Shown: one piece after another, positions 1 to 8,557 of the stretch
Position numbering within the stretch: the first letter of the stretch is position 1
Layout of the letters: every line of letters begins with the position of its first letter
Source of the DNA: Betaproteobacteria bacterium
GTDB taxonomy: Bacteria; Pseudomonadota; Gammaproteobacteria; Burkholderiales; SG8-39
NCBI GenBank assembly: GCA_004297625.1
Contig: SCTY01000003.1
Location: forward strand, 248,001 to 312,000
Direction: 5' to 3'
DNA length: 64,000 nucleotides
Position numbers and translations under genes: made by a program
The notes under the pieces: generated by a model
What the model was told of the DNA's origin: nothing
Database searches by the model: none
What the model saw: only the letters and a program-made list of their open reading frames with translations

Positions 1-2652
1 CTTGAGCGAAATCCCATGGTGCTCGGCCTCGTAGCCGAAGCTGCCCGCCATGCCGCAGCAGCTCGTCTGCACCGTGGACACGTTCAAGCCGGGCACCATG
101 CCGAGGACTTTTTCGACCGCGGGCATGGCGTCGAACGCTTTCTGGTGGCAATGCCCGTGGAGCAGCACATCCTTCTTCAGCTCGTTGAATTTCAGATCGC
201 CCGGGTCGCGCGCGAGGAATTCCTCGAAGAGGAACGCCTGCCGGCTGACGCTTTCGCTTCCCTCGAGCAGCACGCCGTACTCGTCGCGGAACGATAAGAG
301 GCACGACGGCTCGAGCCCTACGATCGGCACGCCGCGCTCGGCGTACGGGCGAAGCGACTCCAAGGTTCGGCGTGCCTCGGCCTTCGCCTCTTCCACCATG
401 CCGGCGGCGAGAAACGTGCGCCCGCAGCACAGCGGCCGTCCGCGCAGCAGCGGCTGCGCCGCCGTCGCTTTGTAGCCCGCCGCCTGCAGCACGCGCATCG
501 CCGCGCGCGCGTTTTCCGGCTCGAACCAGCGGTTGAACGTATCGACGAAAACGAGCACTTCGCGCCCCGGGCCGCGATTGGGTCGCGTGCGATCGACGAA
601 GTGATCCGCGCGCCACTTGGGCATTTCGCGCCGGCGCGAAAAGCCAAGGAACGACCTTGAAAATGAAGTTACTGCATTCGCAACGGGCGCCACGGCAGCC
701 GCCCACGGCGCGTAGCGCGGCAGGTAGCCGATCGCACGATCGCGCAGCGTATGGCCGTGCTTGGCCTTGTACTGCGCCAGCACCTCGATCTTCATACGCG
801 CCATGTCCACGCCCGTCGGGCACTCGCGCTTGCAGCCCTTGCACGAGACGCACAGGTCGAGCGCTTCCTTGACCGCTTCGAATGCGAGCTGGTTCGAGAG
901 CGCGAGGCGCAACGTGTTGGCCCGGCCGCGCGTGACGTGCGTCTCGTCCATCGTCGCGCGGTAGGACGGGCACATGGTGCCGGCGTCGAACTTGCGGCAG
1001 TGGCCGTTGTTGTTGCACATCTCGGCGGCCTTGTCGAAACCGCCCCACTCGCTCCAGTTGAGCACGGTGGCCGGGACCCGGGTCTTGTAATCCGGCTTGA
1101 AGCGAAGGAGCGACCGGTCGTCCATGCGCGGCGGGTTGACGATCTTGCCGGGGTTCATGAGGCCGCGGGGGTCGAGCCATGACTTGATTTCCGCCAGGCA
1201 GGCGGTGAGGCGCGCGCCGTAGAACGGCGCGATCCACTCCGAGCGCACCAGGCCGTCGCCGTGCTCGCCCGAATAGGCGCCCTTGTACTGCTTGACGAGC
1301 GCGCTCGCCTCTTCGGCGATGGCGCGCATCTTTTGCGCACCGTCGCGCCGCATGTCGAGGACCGGCCGCACATGCAGCGTGCCGACCGAGGCGTGCGCAT
1401 ACCACGTGCCGCGCGTGCCGTGTTTTTCGAACACCTGCGTGAGACGCTCGGTATAGTCGGCCAGGTGCTCGAGCGGCACCGCGCAATCCTCGATGAAGGA
1501 CACCGGTTTGCCGTCGCCCTTCATGGACATCATGATGTTGAGGCCCGCCTTGCGAACCTCCCACAGATCGCGCTGCTGCCGGGCGTCGGTGATCTCGACC
1601 ACGCTGCCCGGGAGCCCGAGCTCGGCCATGAGCTCGACGAGTTGCTTCAGCTTCGCCGCCGGGTTCTCTTCGCCGGAGAACTCGACCAGGAGGATCGCGT
1701 CCGGCTCGCCCCGGATAAACGCATCCACCGTCTTGCGGAACGCCGCATTCCCGCGCGCGAGGTCGATCATCGTGCGGTCGACGAGCTCGACCGCCGAAGG
1801 CCCGAGCTTCACGATGTGCCGCGTGAGCTGCATCGCGGTGTAGAACTTCGGGAAGTGGCAGACACCGAGCGCCCGAACCGGCGGAATGGGCGAAAGCTTC
1901 AGGTGCAGGCGTTCGGAGTAGGCGAGCGTTCCCTCGGACCCGACCAGCAAGTGGGCCGCGTTCGCATGCGGCGGACCAAGATGGTCGAGGTTGTAGCCCG
2001 CGACCTTGCGCAGCACCTTGGGGAAGCGCGCCTCGATTTCCGCTTTCTCGCGCTCGTAGAGCGCCTTCAAGCGCTGCAAAAGCTCCCGGTACGCGGGCGG
2101 CCCCGACACATCGTCCATCGGCCCGAAACGCCAGCGCTCGCCCTGCGCGGTGACCGCTTCGATGGCGAGCACGTTGTGCACCATGTTGCCGTACGCGATG
2201 GAGCGCGAGCCGCATGAATTGTTGCCGGCCATGCCGCCGAGCGTCGCCTGCGCGCTCGTGGAAACATCCACCGGGTACCACAGACCGTGCCGACGCAGCT
2301 CGGCGTTCAGCGCATCCAGCACGACGCCCGGCTGAACCACGGCGCTGCGCTTCTCGGCATCGATCTCGAGGATCTTGTTGAGGTGCCTGGTGTGATCAAT
2401 GACGAGGGCTTCGCCGACCGCCTGCCCGCATTGCGAGCTGCCTGCGCCGCGCGGCAGGATCGGCACGCCTTCCGCCGCCGCAATCGCGATCGCGCCGCGC
2501 GCGGCTTCTTCGGTGCGCGGCACCACGATGCCGATCGGCGTCAGCTGGTAGATCGACGCGTCGGTCGAGTAGCGGCCGCGGCTTGCCGCATCGAAGAGCA
2601 CCTCGGCGTCGAGCTCCTTCCTGAGCCGCCGCGACAGCGAGGACGCGTTCAA
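1..2652 (-). CDS. FAD-linked oxidase fused to Fe-S (GlcF/CCG-type) domain, 3' end cut by window edge
   Basis: An open minus-strand frame of 884 codons runs off the left edge without a stop. The N-terminal half is a GlcD-type FAD-binding oxidase (PRGAGSSQCG near residue 68, LGGMAGNNSCGSRS near 138). The C-terminal half is an iron-sulfur reductase: a CNNNGHCRK cluster near 545-560, CVSCKGCKRECP near 600-612, and two CCG motifs near 740 and 870. This is the layout of D-2-hydroxyacid, D-lactate or D-2-hydroxyglutarate dehydrogenases (YdiJ-like), which oxidise a 2-hydroxyacid and pass electrons to quinone or cytochrome; the substrate cannot be told. The start chosen is TTG at 2652, which overlaps the stop of the upstream GntR gene (TTGA), so the two look translationally coupled. 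The real C-terminus lies outside the window. Confidence 0.9.
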   Translation of the reverse strand, partial: MNASSLSRRLRKELDAEVLFDAASRGRYSTDASIYQLTPIGIVVPRTEEAARGAIAIAAAEGVPILPRGAGSSQCGQAVGEALVIDHTRHLNKILEIDAEKRSAVVQPGVVLDALNAELRRHGLWYPVDVSTSAQATLGGMAGNNSCGSRSIAYGNMVHNVLAIEAVTAQGERWRFGPMDDVSGPPAYRELLQRLKALYEREKAEIEARFPKVLRKVAGYNLDHLGPPHANAAHLLVGSEGTLAYSERLHLKLSPIPPVRALGVCHFPKFYTAMQLTRHIVKLGPSAVELVDRTMIDLARGNAAFRKTVDAFIRGEPDAILLVEFSGEENPAAKLKQLVELMAELGLPGSVVEITDARQQRDLWEVRKAGLNIMMSMKGDGKPVSFIEDCAVPLEHLADYTERLTQVFEKHGTRGTWYAHASVGTLHVRPVLDMRRDGAQKMRAIAEEASALVKQYKGAYSGEHGDGLVRSEWIAPFYGARLTACLAEIKSWLDPRGLMNPGKIVNPPRMDDRSLLRFKPDYKTRVPATVLNWSEWGGFDKAAEMCNNNGHCRKFDAGTMCPSYRATMDETHVTRGRANTLRLALSNQLAFEAVKEALDLCVSCKGCKRECPTGVDMARMKIEVLAQYKAKHGHTLRDRAIGYLPRYAPWAAAVAPVANAVTSFSRSFLGFSRRREMPKWRADHFVDRTRPNRGPGREVLVFVDTFNRWFEPENARAAMRVLQAAGYKATAAQPLLRGRPLCCGRTFLAAGMVEEAKAEARRTLESLRPYAERGVPIVGLEPSCLLSFRDEYGVLLEGSESVSRQAFLFEEFLARDPGDLKFNELKKDVLLHGHCHQKAFDAMPAVEKVLGMVPGLNVSTVQTSCCGMAGSFGYEAEHHGISLK

Positions 2653-3323
2653 GCGGCTTTCTCGATCCCGGTAAGCACCGCTGCAAGCTTGTTCGCCAGG
2701 TGCTCCTGCAGCAGCCGCTTCAACGCCGCGACTTTCCGGTTGGCAAGCGCGTCCAGGATCTCCTCATGCTCGCGCACGGCGTCGTCCCAGCGTTCCTTGG
2801 AGAAGTTGGCCATGTAGCGCGCGCGCCGCACGTTGGCGTTGAGCTGCCGGTACATATTGGCGAGGACGGAGTTCCCCGAGGCCTCCACGATGCTCAAGTG
2901 AATCGCCTGGTTGTATTGAAAGTAGGCAGCGAGGTCGCCGCGCGCGTGCATGGCGAGCATCTTCTTGTGGAGCGCGCGGATTTCCTCGATGCGCGCCGCG
3001 CTCGCGTGGCGGCAGGCAAGCTCGCCGGCGAGAGCCTCGAGCGCGCCCATCACTTGCAGCATTTCCGCAAGCCGAGCGGCATCGATCGCCGCGACGACCG
3101 CGCCGCGGTTGGGCAGCAGCTCCACCAGCCCTTCGGTGGCGAGGAGCTTGATCGCCTCGCGCAGCGGGGTGCGCGAAATGCCGAGCCGCTCGCAAAGCAG
3201 GCGTTCATTGAGCCGCGCGCCGGACGCAAGGTCGCCGCGCACGATGAGATCGCGCAATCGGTCCACCACCTCCTCGTGCAGCGGCCGGCGATTTATGGGC
3301 TGCATGGCTTGCACGGCCGGCAT
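2649..3323 (-). CDS. GntR-family transcriptional regulator (FCD subfamily)
   Basis: A protein of about 224 residues with an N-terminal winged helix-turn-helix (RLNERLLCERLGISRTPLRE) followed by an all-helical FCD effector domain. The helices around 'ASAARIEEIRALHKKM' and 'YFQYNQAIHLSIVEAS' carry the Asp/His residues that bind metal and organic acids in this family. Such regulators are usually repressors released by a carboxylate. It is the first gene of a pair with the FAD/Fe-S oxidase and diverges from an aminotransferase-TRAP-CoA transferase operon, so control of both arms is inferred. ATG at 3323 directly abuts a perfect palindrome; ATG at 3305 is an alternative start. Neither has a clear ribosome binding site. 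Confidence 0.88.
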   Translation of the reverse strand: MPAVQAMQPINRRPLHEEVVDRLRDLIVRGDLASGARLNERLLCERLGISRTPLREAIKLLATEGLVELLPNRGAVVAAIDAARLAEMLQVMGALEALAGELACRHASAARIEEIRALHKKMLAMHARGDLAAYFQYNQAIHLSIVEASGNSVLANMYRQLNANVRRARYMANFSKERWDDAVREHEEILDALANRKVAALKRLLQEHLANKLAAVLTGIEKAA

Positions 3324-3337
3324 TTTTGCATGCAAAA
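3324..3337. promoter_or_regulatory. Perfect 14-bp palindrome TTTTGCATGCAAAA, candidate GntR operator
   Basis: The sequence is its own reverse complement and lies in the short gap between the divergent GntR gene (start 3323 or 3305) and the aminotransferase gene (start 3367). It is followed by TGC and an A-run. FCD-type GntR proteins bind short AT-flanked palindromes of this size between themselves and their targets. A plausible plus-strand -10 (TATAGG) begins at 3354. Binding is inferred. Confidence 0.6.
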
Positions 3338-3366
3338 TGCAAAAAATCCATTCTATAGGGATACCG

Positions 3367-4563
3367 ATGTCGAGGTCCGCTGGCCGGCATTTCCTGCAAA
3401 TCCCCGGTCCCACGAACGTTCCCGATCGCGTGCTGCGGGCGATCGATTTTCCGACCATGGACCATCGCGGGCCGGAGTTCGCCGAGCTCGGGAAGAGCGT
3501 GCTCGCCGGAATGAAGCGGGTATTCAAGGCGCCCAAAGGCGAGGTGGTGATCTATCCCGCCTCGGGGACCGGGGCGTGGGAGGCCGCGCTCGTCAATACG
3601 CTTAGCGCCGGCGACCTCGTCGTCATGGCCGAGACCGGGCACTTTGCGACGCTCTGGAAGAAGCTCGCCCGCCGCCTTGGACTCGAGGTCGAGTTCCTGC
3701 CAGGCGATTGGCGTCACGGCGCCGACCCGGATGCGATCGAGAAACGGCTACGCGCGGACAGCGAGAAGCGCATTAAGGCGGTGTGCGTTGTCCATAACGA
3801 GACTTCCACCGGCGTGGTGTCGCGTATCCCGGAAGTCCGTAAAGCGATTGACGCGACCGGGCACCCGGCGCTGTTCATGGTGGACACGATCTCGTCGCTC
3901 GCCTCGATTGATTACCGGCACGACGAGTGGGGCGCGGACGTCACCGTGGCGGGCTCGCAGAAAGGACTCATGCTGCCGCCCGGTCTTTCGTTCAACTGCG
4001 CATCGCAAAAGGCGCTCGCCGCCTCGAAGTCGGCCCGCCTGCCGCGCAGCTATTGGGCGTGGGATGAGATGCTCGCAAACGGCAAGACCGGCTACTTCCC
4101 GTACACGCCGGCAACGAATCTCCTCTATGGGCTGCGCGAAGCGCTGAAAATGCTCGAGGAGGAAGGACTCGACGCGGTGTTCGCCCGCCATCAGCGGCAC
4201 GCAGAGGCAACGCGGCGCGCGGTGCGCGCCTGGGGCCTCGAGGTGCTCGCTCTCGACGCGCGCGAATTCTCGGGCTCGCTTACGGCCGTGCTCACGCCTG
4301 CGGGGCACGACGCCGATCGCGTGCGCAAGACGATACTCGAAGCGTTCGACATGTCGCTCGGCACGGGGCTCGGCAAGCTTGCCGGCAAGGTGTTCCGCAT
4401 TGGCCACCTGGGCGACTTCAATGACCTCGCCTTGATGGGAACCCTGGCGGGGGTCGAAATGGGACTTGCGCTGGCCGGCGTTCCGGTCAAGAAGGAAGGT
4501 GTGCAAGCCGCGATGGCGTACTTGGCCGAGTGCCGGGCGGCACCGGCGCGTGCCGCCGCGTAA
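3367..4563 (+). CDS. Class V PLP-dependent aminotransferase, serine/alanine-glyoxylate type
   Basis: 398 residues, usual for the family. The opening 'FLQIPGPTNVPDRVLRA' is the signature of bacterial serine-glyoxylate and alanine-glyoxylate aminotransferases. VDTISS (172-177) supplies the PLP-ring Asp, and the Schiff-base lysine is K199 in AGSQKGL. The expected reaction moves an amino group from serine or alanine to glyoxylate, giving glycine and hydroxypyruvate or pyruvate. The frame is open further upstream, but the start at 3367 fits the family N-terminus and has a weak AGGG six bases before it. It is first in a run with a TRAP transporter and CoA transferase and is divergent from a 2-hydroxyacid oxidase, which suggests glycolate, glyoxylate or related hydroxyacid use. 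Amino-donor specificity is uncertain. Confidence 0.87.
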   Translation: MSRSAGRHFLQIPGPTNVPDRVLRAIDFPTMDHRGPEFAELGKSVLAGMKRVFKAPKGEVVIYPASGTGAWEAALVNTLSAGDLVVMAETGHFATLWKKLARRLGLEVEFLPGDWRHGADPDAIEKRLRADSEKRIKAVCVVHNETSTGVVSRIPEVRKAIDATGHPALFMVDTISSLASIDYRHDEWGADVTVAGSQKGLMLPPGLSFNCASQKALAASKSARLPRSYWAWDEMLANGKTGYFPYTPATNLLYGLREALKMLEEEGLDAVFARHQRHAEATRRAVRAWGLEVLALDAREFSGSLTAVLTPAGHDADRVRKTILEAFDMSLGTGLGKLAGKVFRIGHLGDFNDLALMGTLAGVEMGLALAGVPVKKEGVQAAMAYLAECRAAPARAAA

Positions 4564-4593
4564 ATACATAACCAAGTTTTCCAGGAGGATGAC

Positions 4594-5571
4594 ATGAAGC
4601 TGCGTTTTACATTTACGGTGGCCATCGCTGCGCTTCTGGCGGGCCCGGTCCACGCTCAGACGGAACTCAAGTTGGGCCACGTCGGCGAGCCCGGCTCGCT
4701 GATAGGCGCCGCGGCAGACGAATTTGCCAAGCGCGCCAACGCGAAGCTCGGCGGCAAATACAAGATCGTCACGTACGGCTCGAGCCAGCTTGGCGGCGAC
4801 AAGGAGCTGCTGCAGAAGCTGAAGCTCGGAACCGTGGACTTTGCCGAGCCCTCGACCGTGATGTCCTCCGAATCCGACATCTTCGGCGTGTTCGAGATGC
4901 CGTATCTCGTCAAGGATCGCGAGCACATGAAGCGCATCGAGAAGGAGCTGTTCTGGTCCAAGATGGAGCCGACCGTCGAGAAGAAGGGACTCAAGCTCCT
5001 GGCGGTATGGGAGAACGGCTTCCGCCACATCACGAACAACAAGCACCCGATCGTCACCCCCGCCGACTTGAAGGGCATCAAGCTGCGCGTGCCGGAAGGC
5101 AAGTGGCGCGTGAAGATGTTCCAGGCCTATGGCGCGAACCCCTCGCCGATGAAGTACTCGGAGGTTTTCACCGCGCTACAAACCGGGGTGATGGATGGAC
5201 AGGAAAACCCCTTCGCGCAGATCTACAGCGCCAAGTTTTATGAGGTGCAGAAGTATCTTTCTCTCACCGGCCACGTCTACTCGCCGGCTTACCTCGCCGT
5301 CGGACTTAAGAAGTGGAACAGCTTCCCCGCGGACGTGCGCAAAACCTTGGAATCCACCGCGCGCGACGTCCAGGCATGGATCTACGAGAAGGCGGCCAAA
5401 GATGACGAAGTGCTGCTGGAAAAGATGAAGGCGAGCGGCAGCATCCAGGTCAACCAGGCCAACAAGGACGCCTTCATCGCGGCGTCGAAGCCGGTATACG
5501 AGGAGTTCGCGAAGGAAGTTCCGGGCGCCAAGGAGATCATCGACCGCGCCATCGCGCTCGGCAAGAAGTAG
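4594..5571 (+). CDS. TRAP transporter periplasmic solute-binding protein (DctP family)
   Basis: 325 residues with a clear Sec signal peptide (KLRFTFTVAIAALLAGPVHAQ, cleavage after HAQ). The mature DctP-fold protein has the family segments 'GHVGEPGSLIGAAADEFA' and 'LKGIKLRVPEGK'; the latter carries the conserved arginine that binds the ligand carboxylate. 'TALQTGVMDGQENP' is also a DctP hallmark. It captures a carboxylate in the periplasm and hands it to the DctQM membrane subunits encoded next. A strong AGGAGG lies seven bases before the ATG, suggesting much higher expression than the membrane subunits. The substrate cannot be read from sequence. Confidence 0.93.
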   Translation: MKLRFTFTVAIAALLAGPVHAQTELKLGHVGEPGSLIGAAADEFAKRANAKLGGKYKIVTYGSSQLGGDKELLQKLKLGTVDFAEPSTVMSSESDIFGVFEMPYLVKDREHMKRIEKELFWSKMEPTVEKKGLKLLAVWENGFRHITNNKHPIVTPADLKGIKLRVPEGKWRVKMFQAYGANPSPMKYSEVFTALQTGVMDGQENPFAQIYSAKFYEVQKYLSLTGHVYSPAYLAVGLKKWNSFPADVRKTLESTARDVQAWIYEKAAKDDEVLLEKMKASGSIQVNQANKDAFIAASKPVYEEFAKEVPGAKEIIDRAIALGKK

Positions 5572-5577
5572 CCGCCG

Positions 5578-6084
5578 ATGCTGGAAGAGCTGCGCAGGCG
5601 CTACCAGCGCCTGCTGGAGTGGATCGTCATCGCCTTGATGGCCGTGCTCGCGGTCGAAGTGACCGCGGGCGTGGTGTACCGCACGTTCGGCGCCTCCCTC
5701 GTCTGGTACGACGAGGTGGCGTCGATCCTGCTCGCCTGGCTGACGTTCTACGGCTCGGCGCTGGCGGCGGTGAAGCGGGCGCACATCGGCTGCCCGGAAG
5801 TCGTGGCGCTGTTTGGGCCCAAGGTGCGCGTGGCGGCGCGCGCCGTGGCGTCCGTGCTCTTCATCGTGTTCTTCGCCCTGCTCGGCTGGATGGGCTACGC
5901 CATCCTCGATGTGCTGCTGACCGACCACTTGATCAGCCTGCCCGAGGTTTCGGTCGCCTGGGTGCAGTCGGTGATCCCGATCAGCGCGCTGCTCATCGTC
6001 TTGGCCGAGCTGCTGTCGCTCCCGCGCGCGTTCCAGCTCGCGCGTACCGGGCACTCCGCGCAGACCGGGGAGGCGTCGCACTGA
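5578..6084 (+). CDS. TRAP transporter small permease (DctQ family)
   Basis: 168 residues with four hydrophobic segments near 14-32, 48-65, 88-108 and 130-150. 'VVYRTFGASLVWYDEVASILLAWLTF' contains the typical DctQ pattern (R-x-F ... W-x-E/D). It forms the small membrane subunit that pairs with DctM in sodium-driven uptake of the ligand delivered by the upstream binding protein. It starts six bases after that gene's stop and its own stop overlaps the dctM start (TGATG), so the three are one operon. Confidence 0.9.
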   Translation: MLEELRRRYQRLLEWIVIALMAVLAVEVTAGVVYRTFGASLVWYDEVASILLAWLTFYGSALAAVKRAHIGCPEVVALFGPKVRVAARAVASVLFIVFFALLGWMGYAILDVLLTDHLISLPEVSVAWVQSVIPISALLIVLAELLSLPRAFQLARTGHSAQTGEASH

Positions 6085-7367
6085 TGGCCATCCTGCTGCT
6101 TTTTGTCTGCGTGCTGGGACTGGTCATCATCGACGTGCCGATCGCCGTCGCCCTCGGCATCGTCGCGCTCTCGGCGATGCTCATCACCCAGGGCATGGAT
6201 TCGCTGCCGAACCTCCCGGTGGTGCTCTATAACGGGGCCACCAGCTTCCCGCTGATCGCGATTCCGCTGTTCATTCTCGCCGGGGCGATCATGAATGCCT
6301 CGGGAATTTCCCAGCGGCTGATCGCTTTCGCGAGCTCGATCCTGGGCTTTATCCGCGGCGGGCTGGCGATGGTGTCGATCGGCACGTCGCTCTTCTTCGC
6401 CGAAATCTCCGGCTCGGCGGTGGCCGATGTGTCGGCGCTCGGCTCGATCTTGATTCCCGCGATGAAGTCGAAGGGTTATCCGAGCCCGCTCGCCGCCGCG
6501 ATCATGTCCTCGGCGGCAACGCTGGCCGTCATCATTCCGCCTTCCATTCCGATGATCCTGTACGCGGTGATGGCCGAAACATCGGTGGTCCAGCTTTTCG
6601 TCGCCGGCATCGTGCCCGGAATCCTGGGCGGACTTGGGCTAATGGGCATGGCGTACTGGTTCGCCCGCCACTACAACCTGCCGGTCGAGGAGAAGCTGCA
6701 GTGGGCGCGCGTGAAGCGCGCCTTCCGCGAGGCGTTTTGGGCTTTCACGCTACCGATGATCATCCTGGGCGCGATTTTCGGCGGCATCGTCACGGCGACG
6801 GAGGGCGCGGCGCTCGCAGTAGTCGCGGCGCTGTTCATCGGCCTCGTCATCTATCGAGATCTCGACCTCGCGCACCTCAGGGCGGCGATCATCGAGGGCG
6901 GCGTGCAGACCGCTGTGGTCATGCTCCTCGTCGCGACGTCGGCGCTGCTCAGCACCTACCTGACCGAGGTCCAGGCGCCGCAGAAGCTGGCGCACTCGAT
7001 CACCGAGCTCACCACGAACAAGTGGCTGGTGCTCGCGATGCTCAACGTCCTGTTCTTGGTCCTCGGCATGTTCCTGCACTCGGCCGCGGCGATCATCCTC
7101 GTCGTCCCGGTGGTCATGCCGCTCGTGCGGTCGGTCGGCATCGATCCGGTGCACTTCGGCCTCGTCGTGACGGTCAACCTGGGCATTGGCCAGCAAACGC
7201 CGCCGGTGGCGAGCGTGCTCATGGTCGCCTGCTCGATCGCCCGGGCGAGCGTCTGGGAGGTGACCCGGGTAAACGTCTGGTTCATCGGCGTGCTGGTCGC
7301 GGTTTTGCTCATGGTGACCTACATCCCCGTGACAGGCCTGGGCCTCGTGGATCTCTTCTACAAGTGA
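6084..7367 (+). CDS. TRAP transporter large permease (DctM family)
   Basis: 427 residues with about twelve predicted membrane segments; this is the transport channel of the TRAP system. Family patterns include 'IPLFILAGAIMNASGIS', 'GSAVADVSALGSILIPAM' and 'MFLHSAAAIILVVPVVMPL'. The ATG overlaps the dctQ stop, which fixes the start even though the frame stays open upstream. The stop overlaps the GTG start of the CoA transferase gene, so import and CoA activation are tightly linked in expression. Sodium symport is known for the family; the ligand here is unknown. Confidence 0.93.
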   Translation: MAILLLFVCVLGLVIIDVPIAVALGIVALSAMLITQGMDSLPNLPVVLYNGATSFPLIAIPLFILAGAIMNASGISQRLIAFASSILGFIRGGLAMVSIGTSLFFAEISGSAVADVSALGSILIPAMKSKGYPSPLAAAIMSSAATLAVIIPPSIPMILYAVMAETSVVQLFVAGIVPGILGGLGLMGMAYWFARHYNLPVEEKLQWARVKRAFREAFWAFTLPMIILGAIFGGIVTATEGAALAVVAALFIGLVIYRDLDLAHLRAAIIEGGVQTAVVMLLVATSALLSTYLTEVQAPQKLAHSITELTTNKWLVLAMLNVLFLVLGMFLHSAAAIILVVPVVMPLVRSVGIDPVHFGLVVTVNLGIGQQTPPVASVLMVACSIARASVWEVTRVNVWFIGVLVAVLLMVTYIPVTGLGLVDLFYK

Positions 7368-8557
7368 GCGGCCCGCTCGCCGGCGTGAAAGTCCTGGAGC
7401 TTGCGCAGATCATGGCGGGCCCGACCTGCGGCATGCTGCTCGCCGATCTCGGCGCGGATGTCATCAAAGTCGAGCGCGTGCCGGGCGGCGATGACACGCG
7501 CGCCATGAACCGGCCTTCGGTCGCGGGAGAATCGGCGGCCTTCATGGCGATGAACCGCAATAAACGGGGCATCGCGCTCAACCTGAAGGTGCCCGCGGCG
7601 CGCGATGCGCTCAAGCGCATGGCGGCGCTCGCCGACGTGCTTACCGAGAACTACCGCAAGGGCGCGCTCGATAAGCTGGGCTTGGGCTACGAGACGCTGC
7701 GGTCGGTAAACCCGGCGCTCATCTATTGCTCCATTTCGGGCTACGGACGCACCGGCCCTTACGCCGAGAAGGGCGGCTTCGATCTCGTCGCGCAGGGCGT
7801 CTCAGGGCTCATGGCAATCACCGGCGAGCCGGGCGGCGCTCCGGTGAAGTCCGGCTCGCCGGTGTGCGACATCAACGCCGGCATCCTCGCCGCCCTTGGC
7901 ATCGTGTCGGCCTATGTGCATCGGCTAAAAACCGGTCAGGGGCAACTCGTGGATACCTCGCTCTACGAGGCCGGCATTCAGCAGACGTATTGGCATTCGG
8001 CGATCTACTTCGCCACCGGCGCCGCGCCCGCGCCGAGCGGCTCGGCGCATATCCTCTCCGCGCCGTATCAGGCGTTCCAGGCGGCCGACGGCTGGCTCAC
8101 CGTCGGCGGCGCCAACCCGGCGAACTGGGAGCGTGTAGCCCGCGTCCTCGGCGCTCCCGAATGGATCGACGATCCGCGCTTTCGCACGAACGGCGAGCGC
8201 ATGAAGAACCTGCAATCTTTGACCGAGCTGATGAACTCACGGCTCAGAACCCGCAGCAAGAAAGAATGGATCGCCGTGCTCGAGGCCGAAGGCGTTCCGT
8301 GCGGGCCGATCAACTCGATTGCCGAGATGGCGGCCGATCCGCAGACCGCCGCGCGCGAAATGGTGGTCGAAGTCGAGCATCCGAAGGCGGGGCGCACCCG
8401 CGCCCTCGGACTGCCGATCAAGCTCTCGGCCACGCCCGGCCAGGTGACGCGCGCCGCTCCCACGCTTGGACAGCACACGCGCGAGGTGCTGGCCGAGTTC
8501 GGCTTTTCAGCCGGCGAGATCGACGCGCTGATCGCCTCCGGCGCGGCGCTCGCCTAG
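7364..8557 (+). CDS. CaiB/BaiF family (class III) CoA transferase
   Basis: 397 residues, usual size. The opening 'LAGVKVLELAQIMAGPTCGMLL' and 'LGADVIKVER' are standard for the family. D169 in PVCDINAG sits where the acyl-anhydride Asp of formyl-CoA transferase and CaiB lies (also residue 169 there). The enzyme moves CoA from a donor thioester to a carboxylate, probably the compound imported by the TRAP genes just upstream. The GTG start overlaps the dctM stop (GTGA). The stop overlaps that of the opposing dctM gene in a shared CTAG. Two other family members occur in this window at 11471-12682 and 18275-19483. Confidence 0.92.
   Translation: MSGPLAGVKVLELAQIMAGPTCGMLLADLGADVIKVERVPGGDDTRAMNRPSVAGESAAFMAMNRNKRGIALNLKVPAARDALKRMAALADVLTENYRKGALDKLGLGYETLRSVNPALIYCSISGYGRTGPYAEKGGFDLVAQGVSGLMAITGEPGGAPVKSGSPVCDINAGILAALGIVSAYVHRLKTGQGQLVDTSLYEAGIQQTYWHSAIYFATGAAPAPSGSAHILSAPYQAFQAADGWLTVGGANPANWERVARVLGAPEWIDDPRFRTNGERMKNLQSLTELMNSRLRTRSKKEWIAVLEAEGVPCGPINSIAEMAADPQTAAREMVVEVEHPKAGRTRALGLPIKLSATPGQVTRAAPTLGQHTREVLAEFGFSAGEIDALIASGAALA

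Noticed and set aside
1261..2217. Long plus-strand open frame opposite the FAD/Fe-S oxidase
   Set aside because: It is antisense to a protein with clear FAD and iron-sulfur motifs; its His/Arg/Asp-rich composition is that of a mirror frame in high-GC DNA.
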